A DNA stretch of 64,000 bases from Undibacterium pigrum (GCF_003201815.1 NZ_QJKB01000001.1:1488001-1552000), one strand, 5' to 3'; shown: positions 18,408 through 27,867, counted from the stretch's first letter. Made by a program: numbers and translations. The notes: generated by a model not told the origin, from the sequence alone.

Positions 18408-19411
18408 TGATGAAGCTTAAACGTGCAAACCAGGGTGTAAAACATTTACTGTCGGCTTTGGCTTTGTCTGTCATGGCCACAAGTACAGCGCTGGCACAAG
18501 ATAGCGTCAGCATATTGTTTGCCGGTGATGTGGTGCTGGATGGCAAGCCAGGAAAAATGATTGCTGAAGGCAAAGACCCCTTCTTTGCCTTTGCCAGTTT
18601 ATTTAAAAATGCCGACATCCGCGTCGTCAACCTCGAATGCGTAGTGGCGACAATCGGCGATGCCGCCGACAAAAATTTTACTTTCCGCGCCCACCCCCAC
18701 ACTTTGACTACGCTGAAGCAGCACGTGGATGCAGTGTCGATTGCAAATAACCACTCAGGTGATTTTGGCCGCGCGGCTTTCCAGGAGATGCTGGGTTTAC
18801 TGGATCAGCAACAAATCAAACGCTTTGGTGGCGGTAATAATTTGCGCGAGGCGCATACACCGCTGATCATCGAGAAGAAAGGCTTGCGCATTGCCCTGCT
18901 GGGCTATAACGAGTATATGCCGCGCAGCTTTGAGGCAGAAGCACAGGCCGCAGGTGTCGCCTGGAGTGAAGATGAACAAGTGGTGCTTGATATACGCCAG
19001 GCCCGCCAGCAATACCATGCTGACCTGGTCATCCCCTTCATGCACTGGGGCTGGGAAAATGACAAACTTGCCGTCAACAGGCAACGCCAGCTAGCGAGAT
19101 TGATGATAGATGCAGGTGCCGATGCCATCATCGGTGGTCATCCTCATGTGATACAGGATGTTGAACACTATAAGGGAAAACCCATCATTTACAGCCTGGG
19201 TAATTTCATTATGGATGAGCTGGACAATGAACCACAAACCCGCGGCTGGGTCATACGTCTGCAACTGGATAAAAAAGGTGTCAGTGCCTGGAATACCCGT
19301 TTGGCGAAGATAGATAAAGATGGTATGCCCCACCCTGTGCCTGAAGCCAGCACAGCCTGCTGGGACCGTAAAGATGGGCAGCTTAAGCAATGCAGTAATG
19401 CGGGTGATTAA
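18404..19411 (+). CDS. CapA-family (PGA_cap) metallophosphatase-like exported protein
   Basis: About 335 residues. A signal peptide (hydrophobic LLSALALSVMATSTALA) precedes a CapA/PgsA fold: FAGDVVLDG, NLECVV, SIANNHSGDFG, MHWGWEN, GGHPHVIQ and YSLGNFI are the metal-binding and fold-defining motifs of the poly-gamma-glutamate capsule protein family, itself related to calcineurin-like phosphatases. There are no capB/capC partners here, so capsule synthesis is doubtful. The start region is ATGATGATG overlapping the TGA of the upstream gene; AGAGG fits the second or third ATG equally well. Its stop and the convergent ferredoxin stop share the bases TTAA. Confidence 0.85.
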   Translation: MMMKLKRANQGVKHLLSALALSVMATSTALAQDSVSILFAGDVVLDGKPGKMIAEGKDPFFAFASLFKNADIRVVNLECVVATIGDAADKNFTFRAHPHTLTTLKQHVDAVSIANNHSGDFGRAAFQEMLGLLDQQQIKRFGGGNNLREAHTPLIIEKKGLRIALLGYNEYMPRSFEAEAQAAGVAWSEDEQVVLDIRQARQQYHADLVIPFMHWGWENDKLAVNRQRQLARLMIDAGADAIIGGHPHVIQDVEHYKGKPIIYSLGNFIMDELDNEPQTRGWVIRLQLDKKGVSAWNTRLAKIDKDGMPHPVPEASTACWDRKDGQLKQCSNAGD

Positions 19412-19731
19412 GTCTTTTCCAGGACATTTACTGCTGCCGGCACATCCAGCACCACATCAGAGCAGGCCTGGGCGACGCAGGGCAAAATCCAGCCCTCCTG
19501 CTTTTCTTCCAGGCTCAGGCCGGGCCAGTCTATCTGGTATTTAATTTCCCCTGCCAGCATCTTGCACATGCAAGTGCGGCAGCTGCCGTTACGGCATGAA
19601 TTGGGGATACGTATTCCTTCCAGCAAGGCGGCTTCCAGCAGGCTGAGCTCATCGACGGCGTCGCATGTCCAACCCTGGGGTTGCACGGTCAGTGTCCATA
19701 CTTTATTTACTAATACATCCGGCGTATTCAT
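19408..19731 (-). CDS. Plant-type 2Fe-2S ferredoxin
   Basis: The 107-residue protein has the four cluster ligands in plant-type spacing, C46-X4-C51-X2-C54-X30-C85, within SCRNGSCRTCMC and LPCVAQAC. This fits a soluble electron carrier of the beta-grasp ferredoxin family; it lacks any fused reductase or oxygenase domain. No partner oxygenase or reductase is adjacent, so its redox partner is unknown. It overlaps the capA-like gene tail to tail by four bases with no terminator between them. Confidence 0.9.
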   Translation of the reverse strand: MNTPDVLVNKVWTLTVQPQGWTCDAVDELSLLEAALLEGIRIPNSCRNGSCRTCMCKMLAGEIKYQIDWPGLSLEEKQEGWILPCVAQACSDVVLDVPAAVNVLEKT

Positions 19732-19834
19732 TTTTTCTCGCTATCAACCTTGTCTTCATGCCTGAATTTTACTAGATTGAAAGTCTGCCCTCATTTTGAC
19801 TCAACAGCGGCAGAAGTTTTTTCAGGAGCTAAAC

Positions 19835-20173
19835 ATGATGACAGCGAGTGCCCATCTACTTTCCCAACAGCAAGACACTTACTCAGAAAGGCGCAATGCC
19901 CGTGCACCAGATTTTATACTGATGCAGCTTGATCCCCGTGATGTCATAGAAGGAGTATTGTTAGAAGAAGGTTTTCAATCCGAGGATGCGCCCTCGGCAG
20001 GTCATATGCGTGAGCATTGCCCCCATTGCAGTGGCGTACAATTGCAACTGATATTACGCTACAAATTCGTCAAGCGTTCCCACCTTTTTTGCAGCAGTTG
20101 TACACGCTGCTATGATGCTCTGTATCCAGATGGCACATCGGCACTGGCATTGAGTGCGATGTCGCTGGTCTAG
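19835..20173 (+). CDS. Small zinc-ribbon protein of unknown function
   Basis: I do not recognise this 112-residue protein as a named family. It has two cysteine pairs, CPHC (62-65) and CSSC (86-89, with another cysteine at 92), separated by 20 residues, which is the layout of a treble-clef or zinc-ribbon knuckle. The N-terminal half is acidic and predicted helical (QLDPRDVIEGVLLEEGF). AGGAG lies six bases upstream of the ATG at 19835. It diverges from the ferredoxin gene, and the SCP2 gene converges on it. Confidence 0.7.
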   Translation: MMTASAHLLSQQQDTYSERRNARAPDFILMQLDPRDVIEGVLLEEGFQSEDAPSAGHMREHCPHCSGVQLQLILRYKFVKRSHLFCSSCTRCYDALYPDGTSALALSAMSLV

Positions 20174-20205
20174 TGCATAGTGAGTGCATATTGCAGCTGC
20201 AAAAT

Positions 20206-20244
20206 GAAAACGGCATTTCCTCGCCATCGCTAAAGGAAATGCCG
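20206..20244 (-). terminator. Terminator of the SCP2 gene
   Basis: CGGCATTTCC and GGAAATGCCG form a perfect 10-bp stem with a 14-base loop. On the leftward transcript the stem is followed by TTTTCATTTT, so it should end the SCP2 mRNA. Confidence 0.75.
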
Positions 20245-20274
20245 CTCCATTAAAGCTAATTTGTCAGGCCAGAC

Positions 20275-20571
20275 TTACACCACTGTCTGCAAACGCATGG
20301 CAACGCTCATGTCGCCGGAAACTTTCAGTTTACCCATCATGAAGCCGTTCATAGGATTCAATTGGCCAGTCAGCAAGGCTGCCAGGTTTTCCAGGGAAAT
20401 TGTGATCGTGCAGCCAGCTTCCTTGTTTTCATTGCTGACAGTATTTGGTGTCACCAGCGCATCAACGAATACCACGCCTTCATCACCGCAATCAAATTTC
20501 AGGGTGGCATTCAAACCACTATCATCACCAACTTTAGCGCGTATCGCTTCTGTGCAAGCTTGCAGATCCAT
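20275..20571 (-). CDS. SCP2 sterol-carrier-domain protein
   Basis: The 98-residue protein is a stand-alone SCP2 domain: a helix start (LQACTEAIRAKV), strands around LNATLKFDCGDEGVVFVD and ITISLENLAALLTGQLNP, and the family-typical FMMGKLKVSGDMSVAMRL near the end. SCP2 domains bind hydrophobic ligands such as fatty acyl-CoA or isoprenoids. GGAG is seven bases upstream of the ATG. It is a single leftward gene behind the methyltransferase (95-bp gap) and could be the distal gene of that operon. Cargo unknown. Confidence 0.88.
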   Translation of the reverse strand: MDLQACTEAIRAKVGDDSGLNATLKFDCGDEGVVFVDALVTPNTVSNENKEAGCTITISLENLAALLTGQLNPMNGFMMGKLKVSGDMSVAMRLQTVV

Positions 20572-20666
20572 GAATTACTCCAGAAAAAATTTAAACGACT
20601 TGCAATGTATCACGGCAGGCTTTCGAGGGACAATACTAGAAGTGCGGGAACTTCCTCGTCAAAAGC

Positions 20667-21320
20667 CTACTTCAATACGCAGGTCAGCATCCAGTAGTAA
20701 GTATTCCTGAAAATACGGATATCACGCACAGCAGGACCAAACTTTTTGCGCAGTGCACTATCAGTAGGGAAGTTCTTGAGAATTTCTACCCTGCTGCCAT
20801 CTTCCTGCTTGCGCAACTGGAAGGTATTGCCTGCCAGGTCAGTGCGGGCGATGACGGTGCTGCTGCCTTCGACATAATTATTGTCGATCAGGACCAGGGT
20901 AGTGCCCTTGCCTGTCACCTTGCTGAGATGGCCCAGCAAACTGGTCTGGTCATCACGCATGACATGCGACCAGAAAAAACCGGCAAAGCAAGCCGTGTAT
21001 TGATCCGCCGTTGCTGCGGGCAAATCATGCAAATCTGCCAGGGCAAATTGCACTTTGCCTTCTGGGTAAGATTTGGCTTGGGCCACATCCAGCACTGGCT
21101 GGCAATAGTCAGTCGCGACAACGCTGGCTGCCTGAGGCGCAAAACGCTCAGTCCAGTAGCCAGTGCCGCAGGCGACTTCCAGCACGCGCTGGTCTTTCAG
21201 TACATCCAGCACTTTGTCCTGAATTTCGCGTAAGTCTTGCTGGCGTTCAGGTTTTTGATACACTTTTTCCAGAGTCTGGGCACGTTGCGCATAGTATTCG
21301 CGCATTTTATTTTCACTCAT
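20667..21320 (-). CDS. Class I SAM-dependent methyltransferase
   Basis: This 217-residue methyltransferase has SAM-binding motif I VLEVACGTGYWT (47-57), an acidic motif II ending VVATDY, and the later block VQFALADLHDLP. Substrate cannot be told; the fold resembles small-molecule methyltransferases of the UbiE/Methyltransf_25 group. Its start overlaps the end of the HAD gene upstream by eight bases, so its translation is probably coupled to it. Only a weak AAAGATAA precedes the ATG, consistent with coupling. Confidence 0.88.
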   Translation of the reverse strand: MSENKMREYYAQRAQTLEKVYQKPERQQDLREIQDKVLDVLKDQRVLEVACGTGYWTERFAPQAASVVATDYCQPVLDVAQAKSYPEGKVQFALADLHDLPAATADQYTACFAGFFWSHVMRDDQTSLLGHLSKVTGKGTTLVLIDNNYVEGSSTVIARTDLAGNTFQLRKQEDGSRVEILKNFPTDSALRKKFGPAVRDIRIFRNTYYWMLTCVLK

Positions 21321-22116
21321 TTTTATCTTTCAACAGAAAATCTACCAGCTCTACAAATCCCTCGCCGCATTCGGCCTGACAAACATAGGCCGGGTGGGCC
21401 TCGAATCTGTCCAGGTATTTGCGTATATTTGCCACCCCGACCGAGAGCGGGTAGTGGGCAAACATGCTGGCATCATTGGCAGAATCGCCAATAAATACAT
21501 AAGTCTTTTTTGCGTCGTCATCGTCGACACCAAATACTTCATGCAATACTCTCAGGCTCATGCTTTGCTTGCTGAATGGCGCCACAGAGGCATGGGCATG
21601 GATGCTGCTGGTGGTTGCATGAAAACCATGTTCACGTATCAGGGCGACGACTTCATTTAATTGTGACAGCGGTATCGCAGGAATATTTTCTGCAATATCA
21701 AACGCCAGGTCACCTATGCGTTGCGCCGCATCGGCAGCAGGCAATACATCAGGAAAATGCCTGCGCATGATGTCAGCAAAATCCAGCAGGCGTTGTCTGT
21801 GTTGCGAACGGGTTGCTGCATCAGCGTAGTATATGGCCTGTTGCCTGCCCTCTTCATCCAGCCAGAAAGCACTCGCGCCATTTTCAGCAATGACGGCATC
21901 AAAATCACATAGCCTTAACAAAGGCAGGGTCCAGTAAGTAGGCCGCCCTGTCACAGCGATGCGCCGCAAGCCCGCAGTTTTTGCCCTGTCCAGCGCAGCC
22001 AGTGCGGCTACGGTCAGCTTGCCATGACTGCTGAAAGTATCATCAATATCCGTCAATATGCCACGCACCTGCCTGCGTTGCTCTACAGGCCAGCTACTCA
22101 GTACCTGCATGCTCAT
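21313..22116 (-). CDS. HAD superfamily IIB phosphatase
   Basis: The 267-residue protein has the HAD motifs of the type IIB (Cof/MPGP) class: nucleophile pair D23/D25 in TDIDDTFS, VTGRP for motif II, and the metal-binding FIGDSANDASMF for motif IV. A cap domain fills about 90-190. It resembles mannosyl-3-phosphoglycerate or sucrose phosphatases but without their specific context. Its ATG overlaps the TGA of the CysB-like gene (ATGA) and its end overlaps the methyltransferase start, making a tight three-gene unit. Substrate unknown, probably a sugar phosphate. Confidence 0.85.
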   Translation of the reverse strand: MSMQVLSSWPVEQRRQVRGILTDIDDTFSSHGKLTVAALAALDRAKTAGLRRIAVTGRPTYWTLPLLRLCDFDAVIAENGASAFWLDEEGRQQAIYYADAATRSQHRQRLLDFADIMRRHFPDVLPAADAAQRIGDLAFDIAENIPAIPLSQLNEVVALIREHGFHATTSSIHAHASVAPFSKQSMSLRVLHEVFGVDDDDAKKTYVFIGDSANDASMFAHYPLSVGVANIRKYLDRFEAHPAYVCQAECGEGFVELVDFLLKDKNE

Positions 22117-23054
22117 AAATCGTAGGTATCCTTATTACCCTGCATTACATTGTCTATCATTTTGCGGTTCAGGGTAGGATTCAGTAACTCTATAAAGGTA
22201 TAAATATAGCTGCGCAGATAGGCCCCCTGCTTGATTGCCACCCGCGAAATATTAATGCCAAACAATTGACCTACCGGTATGGCGCGCAAATTCTTGTCAC
22301 GTTCTGCATCAAAAGCCATACCAGCAATAATACCAACGCCCATGCCCAGTTCTACATAAGTCTTGATAACGTCAGCATCAATGGCTTCGAGCAGGATATC
22401 CGGCTTCAGATTACGGATCTGGAAAGCATGGTCTATCTTACTGCGGCCAGCAAAGGCTGCGTCATAGGTAATCAATGAATAATTGGCAATTTCTTCCAGG
22501 CTGATGTTCTTTAATTTCAGCAAGGGATGCTCAACCGGTAAGACGACAACATGTTCCCATTGATAACATGGCAAGGAAATCAGGCCATCGAAGCCAGCGA
22601 TTGCTTCTGTCGCAATCGCAATATCGGCCTGGTCACGCATGACCATTTCGGCGATTTGCTTGGGATTACCCTGCAACAGGGACAAACGCACCTTGGGATA
22701 TTTTTGCATGAAGGCCTGCACCACCTTGGGCAGGGCATAGCGTGCCTGGGTATGGGTGGTGGCAATGGTAAAGCTGCCACTGTCCTGCGCTGCGAATTCC
22801 TTGCCTATGCGCTTGAGCCCGTCAATTTCTTGCATAATCAGTTCAACTGACTTCAAGACTGCCCTGCCCGGCTCAGTCAAGCCACGTATGCGCTTGCCAT
22901 GACGGGTAAAGATATCGACGCCCAATTCCTCTTCCAGTTCAATAATTGCCTTGGAAACACCGGGTTGCGATGTAAATAAGGCCTTGGCAGCCTCAGTCAG
23001 ATTAAAATTCTGTCTTACAGCTTCGCGTACAAAGCGCAATTGATGTAGGTTCAT
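22113..23054 (-). CDS. CysB-like LysR regulator
   Basis: The 313-residue LysR protein matches the CysB/Cbl subgroup: N-terminus MNLHQLRFVREAVRQNFNLT, helix-turn-helix LFTSQPGVSKAIIELEEELG, then TRHGKRIRGLTEPG and the effector region TTHTQARYALPKVVQAF in which CysB binds N-acetylserine or sulfate. CysB activates sulfate assimilation; Cbl and SsuR act on sulfonate genes. No sulfur gene is adjacent, and it is translationally fused by ATGA overlap to a HAD phosphatase and a methyltransferase, which is unusual. The promoter region holds a foldback repeat. Confidence 0.87.
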   Translation of the reverse strand: MNLHQLRFVREAVRQNFNLTEAAKALFTSQPGVSKAIIELEEELGVDIFTRHGKRIRGLTEPGRAVLKSVELIMQEIDGLKRIGKEFAAQDSGSFTIATTHTQARYALPKVVQAFMQKYPKVRLSLLQGNPKQIAEMVMRDQADIAIATEAIAGFDGLISLPCYQWEHVVVLPVEHPLLKLKNISLEEIANYSLITYDAAFAGRSKIDHAFQIRNLKPDILLEAIDADVIKTYVELGMGVGIIAGMAFDAERDKNLRAIPVGQLFGINISRVAIKQGAYLRSYIYTFIELLNPTLNRKMIDNVMQGNKDTYDL

Positions 23055-23089
23055 GGGTAGTTTTTTTGTAAAGGCGAGGATAATCTCGT

Positions 23090-23252
23090 AGAACCTGTCT
23101 ACGATCTTAAGCGCGAGCGCGGTTGTGGCTTATATGGGGCTCGTGCGCTGCTCAAAATGCTCATGTACTAGAGTACATTCCGCTTTTTGCGCTGCGTTTT
23201 TGTTACCCTGACCCCGCTGACACCCGCTCGCTACAGATCGCAAACTAGTTCT
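23090..23252 (+). repeat. Foldback interspersed repeat, copy A
   Basis: A 163-bp element between the divergent CysB-like and patatin genes. Its ends are imperfect inverted repeats (starting AGAACCTGT and ending CTAGTTCT), and its core at 23144-23195 matches the reverse complement of 51015-51066 with only three differences in 52 bases. The core centre is a near-palindrome, ATGTACT/AGTACAT. The opposite-strand copy at 50968-51110 shows this is a dispersed, MITE- or REP-like sequence. It has no coding capacity. Confidence 0.85.
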
Positions 23253-23344
23253 TATGCAATTATACCTAGGTTAGCATCGTTTTATATGCATACGCTAGTA
23301 TATAGACCCTGAGCCAAGAATTCCATGTTTCCAACAATTACAAC

Positions 23345-25606
23345 ATGCCTAAATCATTTTTACTGCTAGTTTTCAGTCTTGCCAGTTACTTGCTGACACC
23401 TGTTATATCCCATGCAGAAAGCATTACAGTTCCCGCAACACAGGTAAAACAACCCAAAATTTGCCTGGCCTTGTCTGGCGGTGGCGCACGTGGCTTTGCC
23501 CATGTAGGCGTACTGAAGGTGCTTGAAGAATTGCGCATCCCCATAGACTGCATTGCTGGCACCAGCATGGGCGCCGTGGTCGGCGGCCTGTACGCGGCAG
23601 GTTTTTCTGCCAGCGAAATCGAAGCCAGGCTGGATGCCCTGAAACTCAATGACATTGCCCTTGACCGTGTAGAAAGACGTTACCTGCCACAAAGCGTCAG
23701 GGAAGAAGATGAGCAATATCCGCTGGGAGCAACCCTGGGCCTGAGTGCCAATGGCGTGAGACTGCCCGCAGGCGTGGTGCAAGCCAGCCAGTTCCTGGAA
23801 ATATTACAGAACTGGACTGCCCATTTGCAGCCAGACATAGAGTTTGACAGCCTGCCCATCCCTTTCCGTACGCTGGCCACAGATATGGAAACCGGCAAAA
23901 TGGTGGTCTTCACCAAAGGCCCTCTGCATAAAGCCATACGCGCCAGCATGGCAGCACCAGGCGTATTTGCGCCCATAGAAATAGATGGCAAATTACTATC
24001 CGACGGTGGCCTGGTAAGAAACTTGCCCGTGGATATAGCAAAACAAATGGGGGCAGACGTGGTGATTGCCGTCAACATAGGCACACCACTGATGCCACGC
24101 GACCAGTTGCTGACCCTGTTCAATGTCAGCCAGCAAATGGTGAATATCCTGACCGAGCAAAATGTCGAAGCCCAAAAAGCCCTGCTCACGCCCAATGACT
24201 TACTGATAGAGCCTGGTCTGGGCAATATCAGCTTCATGGATTTTGCCAGGTCAAAAGAAGCCGTACTCATCGGGGAAAAAGCCACCCATGCCCTGGATGC
24301 CAGGCTGGCAGCATATAGCCTGCCAGCCGAAGTCTATGCCATCAGGCATGAGATACGTCTTAACCCGCAACTACCACCGATCAAAATACAATTTGTAGAC
24401 GTCGTCACCAACGGCGCCGTGCCCGAGAGTGATATCCGCCGCCAGTTGAATATACGCACTGGCCATGAATACAAGGCAGACGATATCAACCGCAAGCTGG
24501 CGATACTGAATAATGCCCGCGAATTTGACAGCATCAACCACGAACTGGTGGAGCGTGATGGCGAATATGGCATACGCGTGAATGCCTATGGCCGCAACTG
24601 GGGACCGCATTTCCTGCGCTTTGGCCTGGCGCTCTCCAGCGGCTTTGAAGGCGCGGGCGGCTTCAAACTGCAGGTTGGTCACAGGCGTCCCTGGCTGACT
24701 GATGGCGGTCTCGAATGGCGCAATGACCTGGAATTTGGCAATAGCATCAAATACCATACTGAATTGCGACAACCCCTGTTTGAGCGCGAAGGCATGTACC
24801 TCGCACCATTTGCAGAGCTAGGGCAAAACACCAGGAATTTATATAGCGGTAATACCCGCATTGCCGAATACAACTTCCGTAGTGACAAGCTGGGGCTGGA
24901 TCTTGGTTTCCGCCTGGGCGAACAAAGCATACTGGGTGAAGCCAAGCTGGGTTTGAATTTCAACCGCTACCGCGTACGACCCAAGATAGGTGGCTACTTG
25001 CTGCGGGATGAAGATGGCGGCGTGAAAGTGGAGTCACTGCCCAGCGCTGACTTGCAGCAATTTGGCCTGAAGTCTGCCGTCGTCATAGATCAGCTCAGTG
25101 ATGTCAGTTTCCCGCGCTATGGCTATAAAGTGGATGCCAGTGCCTTCGTCGGCACGAGTGACACCCATAAAAACTTCCAGGAAGTGGCCGTCAATACCAC
25201 CTGGGCCAATAGCATCAACAACCACAGCATCAACCTGAAACTGAATGCAGCGGGCCTGTTCCAGAAAGGCACAGATGTACGCGGCATAGGCTATACCCTG
25301 GGCGGTTTCCAGCAATTGTCTGCCTACCAGCCTGACCAGTTCACAGGTGACTTCATGGTGTATGGCAGCCTGACCTATTTGCTGCGCGCCGTGAAGTTTG
25401 ATCTGGCGGGACAAAGCCTGTTCCTGGGCACATCCCTGGAAGCAGGCAATGTCTGGAACCGGGGCGAAGATATGTCACTCAAGTCATTACGCAAGAGTGC
25501 CAGCCTGTTCGCTGGTTTCAACAGTTTCATCGGCCCTATCTACCTGGGTTTTGCGGTAGGCCAAAGTGGCGCAAAAAATGTTTTCTTCCAGTTAGGCAGG
25601 CAATAA
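23345..25606 (+). CDS. Patatin-like phospholipase with outer-membrane beta-barrel (PlpD type)
   Basis: The 753-residue protein has a signal peptide (to about residue 24, SHA), then a patatin lipase domain with the oxyanion loop SGGGARGFAHVG, nucleophile S74 in GTSMG and catalytic D220 in SDGG. After about residue 340 comes a POTRA-like segment (INIRTGHEYKADDINRKL) and a 16-strand-type BamA/Omp85 barrel to the end. This is the type Vd autotransporter architecture: lipase secreted or displayed through its own barrel. It may be a lipolytic virulence or membrane-remodelling enzyme. There is no strong ribosome-binding site at the ATG. A foldback repeat lies just upstream. Confidence 0.92.
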   Translation: MPKSFLLLVFSLASYLLTPVISHAESITVPATQVKQPKICLALSGGGARGFAHVGVLKVLEELRIPIDCIAGTSMGAVVGGLYAAGFSASEIEARLDALKLNDIALDRVERRYLPQSVREEDEQYPLGATLGLSANGVRLPAGVVQASQFLEILQNWTAHLQPDIEFDSLPIPFRTLATDMETGKMVVFTKGPLHKAIRASMAAPGVFAPIEIDGKLLSDGGLVRNLPVDIAKQMGADVVIAVNIGTPLMPRDQLLTLFNVSQQMVNILTEQNVEAQKALLTPNDLLIEPGLGNISFMDFARSKEAVLIGEKATHALDARLAAYSLPAEVYAIRHEIRLNPQLPPIKIQFVDVVTNGAVPESDIRRQLNIRTGHEYKADDINRKLAILNNAREFDSINHELVERDGEYGIRVNAYGRNWGPHFLRFGLALSSGFEGAGGFKLQVGHRRPWLTDGGLEWRNDLEFGNSIKYHTELRQPLFEREGMYLAPFAELGQNTRNLYSGNTRIAEYNFRSDKLGLDLGFRLGEQSILGEAKLGLNFNRYRVRPKIGGYLLRDEDGGVKVESLPSADLQQFGLKSAVVIDQLSDVSFPRYGYKVDASAFVGTSDTHKNFQEVAVNTTWANSINNHSINLKLNAAGLFQKGTDVRGIGYTLGGFQQLSAYQPDQFTGDFMVYGSLTYLLRAVKFDLAGQSLFLGTSLEAGNVWNRGEDMSLKSLRKSASLFAGFNSFIGPIYLGFAVGQSGAKNVFFQLGRQ

Positions 25607-25640
25607 AAAAACGCTCAATTTTTAAGAATTGAGCGTTTTC
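25607..25640. terminator. Bidirectional terminator
   Basis: ACGCTCAATT and AATTGAGCGT pair around a six-base loop, with A-run on the left and TTTT on the right. It serves both the patatin gene and the convergent Liv-type binding-protein gene. Confidence 0.9.
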
Positions 25641-25661
25641 TATTATCCTTGCCAAGGCATA

Positions 25662-26828
25662 TTAACCGCCATAGGCATAGACAAATTTCCCACCCTGGAT
25701 TTTACCCATGACACGGGAACGCTGGTCCAGGCCTACATGGTCAGTCGCGCTCATATTGATGACACCCTGGGGCACAACCAGGTCCCTGGTGTTTTCCAGG
25801 GCGGTACGCAAGGCAGCCCGGAAAGCCTTGCTGCCTGGCTGTGCAGTTTTCAAAGCGACAGGGATGGCATTTGCCAATAACATGTAAGCACCCCAGGCAT
25901 CGCCAGCAAACTGCGTGGCACTGCCAGCACCATAAGTTGATTCATATAGCCGCACAAAATCTGCAGAGACTTTTTTGACTGCGTGTTTTTCAGGTAATTG
26001 CAGCGCCACTACGGCTGGCCCGGTAGGGAATAAAGTTCCCTCCACATCCTTGCCACCCAGCTTTAAAAATTCCAGGCTGGCGATGCCATGGGTCTGGTAA
26101 ATCTGTGACTTGTAACCACGTTCTATCAGGGTCTTTTGCGGCAAGACTGCAGGTGTGCCTGATCCCGCAATCAGCACCGCATCAGGCTTGGCGGACATCA
26201 TCTTCAAAACCTGCCCGGTGACGCTGGTATCGGTACGGGCAAAGCGCTCATTCGCCACAATCCTGATATGACGCAGTTCCGCCAGTTTGGAAAACTCGCG
26301 CCACCAGCCTTCGCCATAGGCATCTGCAAAACCAATGAAAGCCACGGTCTTCACACCATGGTCTGCCATATGCTGCGTCAATATGGTGGTCATATGGGTA
26401 TCGTTCTGCGGCATCTTGAAAGCCCAGGCACGCTTGGCATCCATGGGTTCGACTATACTGGCCGAGGCTGCCAGGATAATCATGGGTGTCTCATTTTCTG
26501 CCACGGTTTCCAGCATTGCCAGGGCGCTGGGCGTGGTATTAGGGCCGACGATGACATCGACCTTTTCTTCAGTAATGAGCTTGCGTGTATTTTTCACTGC
26601 ATTGCCGGGGTCACTGGCATCATCGAGCAGGATGTACTCGATTTTTTTGCCAGCGATTTCTTTTGGCCACAGCATGACGGCGTTTTTGGATGAAGCACCA
26701 ATAGCTGCCGCTGGCCCTGTAGTCGACAAATTAATACCTACCCTGATTTGTGCCTGGGCCATCAGGCTGCCCAGGCTCAGGGCTGCGACAACCGCACTAC
26801 GCAGTGAATAAGAAAAGATCAAGGACAT
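25662..26828 (-). CDS. Branched-chain amino acid-type ABC substrate-binding protein
   Basis: The 388-residue periplasmic binding protein has a signal peptide ending in MAQA and then the Leu/Ile/Val-binding fold start IRVGINLSTTGPAAAIG, with VGPNTTPSALAML and YGEGWWREFSKLA later. The start is the ATG at 26828; a TTG twelve bases upstream is part of the ribosome-binding site (GGAG). No permease or ATPase genes adjoin it, so it may use transporters encoded elsewhere. It follows an FAH-family gene by 52 bp on the same strand, which suggests uptake of an aromatic or organic acid rather than an amino acid. Confidence 0.88.
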   Translation of the reverse strand: MSLIFSYSLRSAVVAALSLGSLMAQAQIRVGINLSTTGPAAAIGASSKNAVMLWPKEIAGKKIEYILLDDASDPGNAVKNTRKLITEEKVDVIVGPNTTPSALAMLETVAENETPMIILAASASIVEPMDAKRAWAFKMPQNDTHMTTILTQHMADHGVKTVAFIGFADAYGEGWWREFSKLAELRHIRIVANERFARTDTSVTGQVLKMMSAKPDAVLIAGSGTPAVLPQKTLIERGYKSQIYQTHGIASLEFLKLGGKDVEGTLFPTGPAVVALQLPEKHAVKKVSADFVRLYESTYGAGSATQFAGDAWGAYMLLANAIPVALKTAQPGSKAFRAALRTALENTRDLVVPQGVINMSATDHVGLDQRSRVMGKIQGGKFVYAYGG

Positions 26829-26880
26829 GCCATGCTCCAAAACAGGTTTTCAGGATGCTGAGTTCAATACCATGCTTGTA

Positions 26881-27867
26881 TTACCAGTCTGGTTCAACCA
26901 CGCTCTGATCTATCGCTCCAAAGATGGATTTGCCATTTTTATCCAGCATTTCTATCTTGATGCTGTCACCAAACTTCATATACGGTGTCACTGGCTCACC
27001 AAGTGCAATCATTTCCAGCGCACGTTTTTCGGCGATGCAGCTATAACCCTTGCTGGCATCCTTGTTCGAGACTGTGCCCGAACCTATGATGGTGCCTGCT
27101 TTGGCATTTCTGGTTTTGCACAAATGCGTAATCAACTGTGGAAAGGAAAACACCATATCCACACCCGCATTCGGCTGGCCCACCAGCATGCCATTAACGC
27201 TGGAACGCAAGGCCAGATTGACTTTACCATCTTTCCAGGCATCGCCCAGTTCATCTGGCGTCACTGCCACTGGCGAAAAACTGCTAGCTGGCTTGGACTG
27301 AAAAAAACCAAAGCCTTTCGCCAGCTCAGCCGGGATCAGGTTGCGCAGTGACACATCATTGACCAGCATCAGCAAAAGTATATGATCCCGGGCGTGCTGT
27401 ACCTTGACACCCATGGGCACATCGCCGGTCACGATGGCGATCTCACTTTCAAAGTCTATGCCCCATTCTTCAGAGCCAGCAACGATATCGTCACAGGGAC
27501 CGATGAAATCATCGCTACCACCCTGATACATGAGCGGGTCATGCCAGAAACTGTCAGGCATCTCGGCATTTCTGGCCTTGCGCACGAGTTCTACATGATT
27601 GACATAAGATGAACCGTCAGCCCACTGATAGGCGCGTGGCAATGGGGCCATGCAGTTTTTTGGATCAAACTCAAAACTATAGGCAGCACGCCCTGCATTG
27701 AGGCGGTTATACAATTCTTCTAGCTGGGGCTGGATAAAATTCCAGTCATCCAGTGCACGTTGCAAGGTCGGCGCTATGCCATCAGCAATGGCTGCCGTCT
27801 TTAAATCACGGGCCACTACCAGCAATTGCCCATCCCGGGACCCATCCTTGAGTGTTGCAAGCTTCAT
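26881..27867 (-). CDS. Fumarylacetoacetate hydrolase family protein
   Basis: This 328-residue FAH-fold protein has the metal-binding carboxylates in [12 protein letters not shown] and the downstream block [40 protein letters not shown]. The family cleaves C-C bonds in fumarylacetoacetate, acylpyruvates or related diketo acids at the end of aromatic degradation. Its length (about 330) matches the fumarylacetoacetate hydrolase group in beta-proteobacteria. GAGGATTT precedes the ATG. It is the first gene of a leftward pair with a Liv-type binding protein. No homogentisate dioxygenase is nearby, so the exact substrate is open. Confidence 0.85.
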   Translation of the reverse strand: MKLATLKDGSRDGQLLVVARDLKTAAIADGIAPTLQRALDDWNFIQPQLEELYNRLNAGRAAYSFEFDPKNCMAPLPRAYQWADGSSYVNHVELVRKARNAEMPDSFWHDPLMYQGGSDDFIGPCDDIVAGSEEWGIDFESEIAIVTGDVPMGVKVQHARDHILLLMLVNDVSLRNLIPAELAKGFGFFQSKPASSFSPVAVTPDELGDAWKDGKVNLALRSSVNGMLVGQPNAGVDMVFSFPQLITHLCKTRNAKAGTIIGSGTVSNKDASKGYSCIAEKRALEMIALGEPVTPYMKFGDSIKIEMLDKNGKSIFGAIDQSVVEPDW

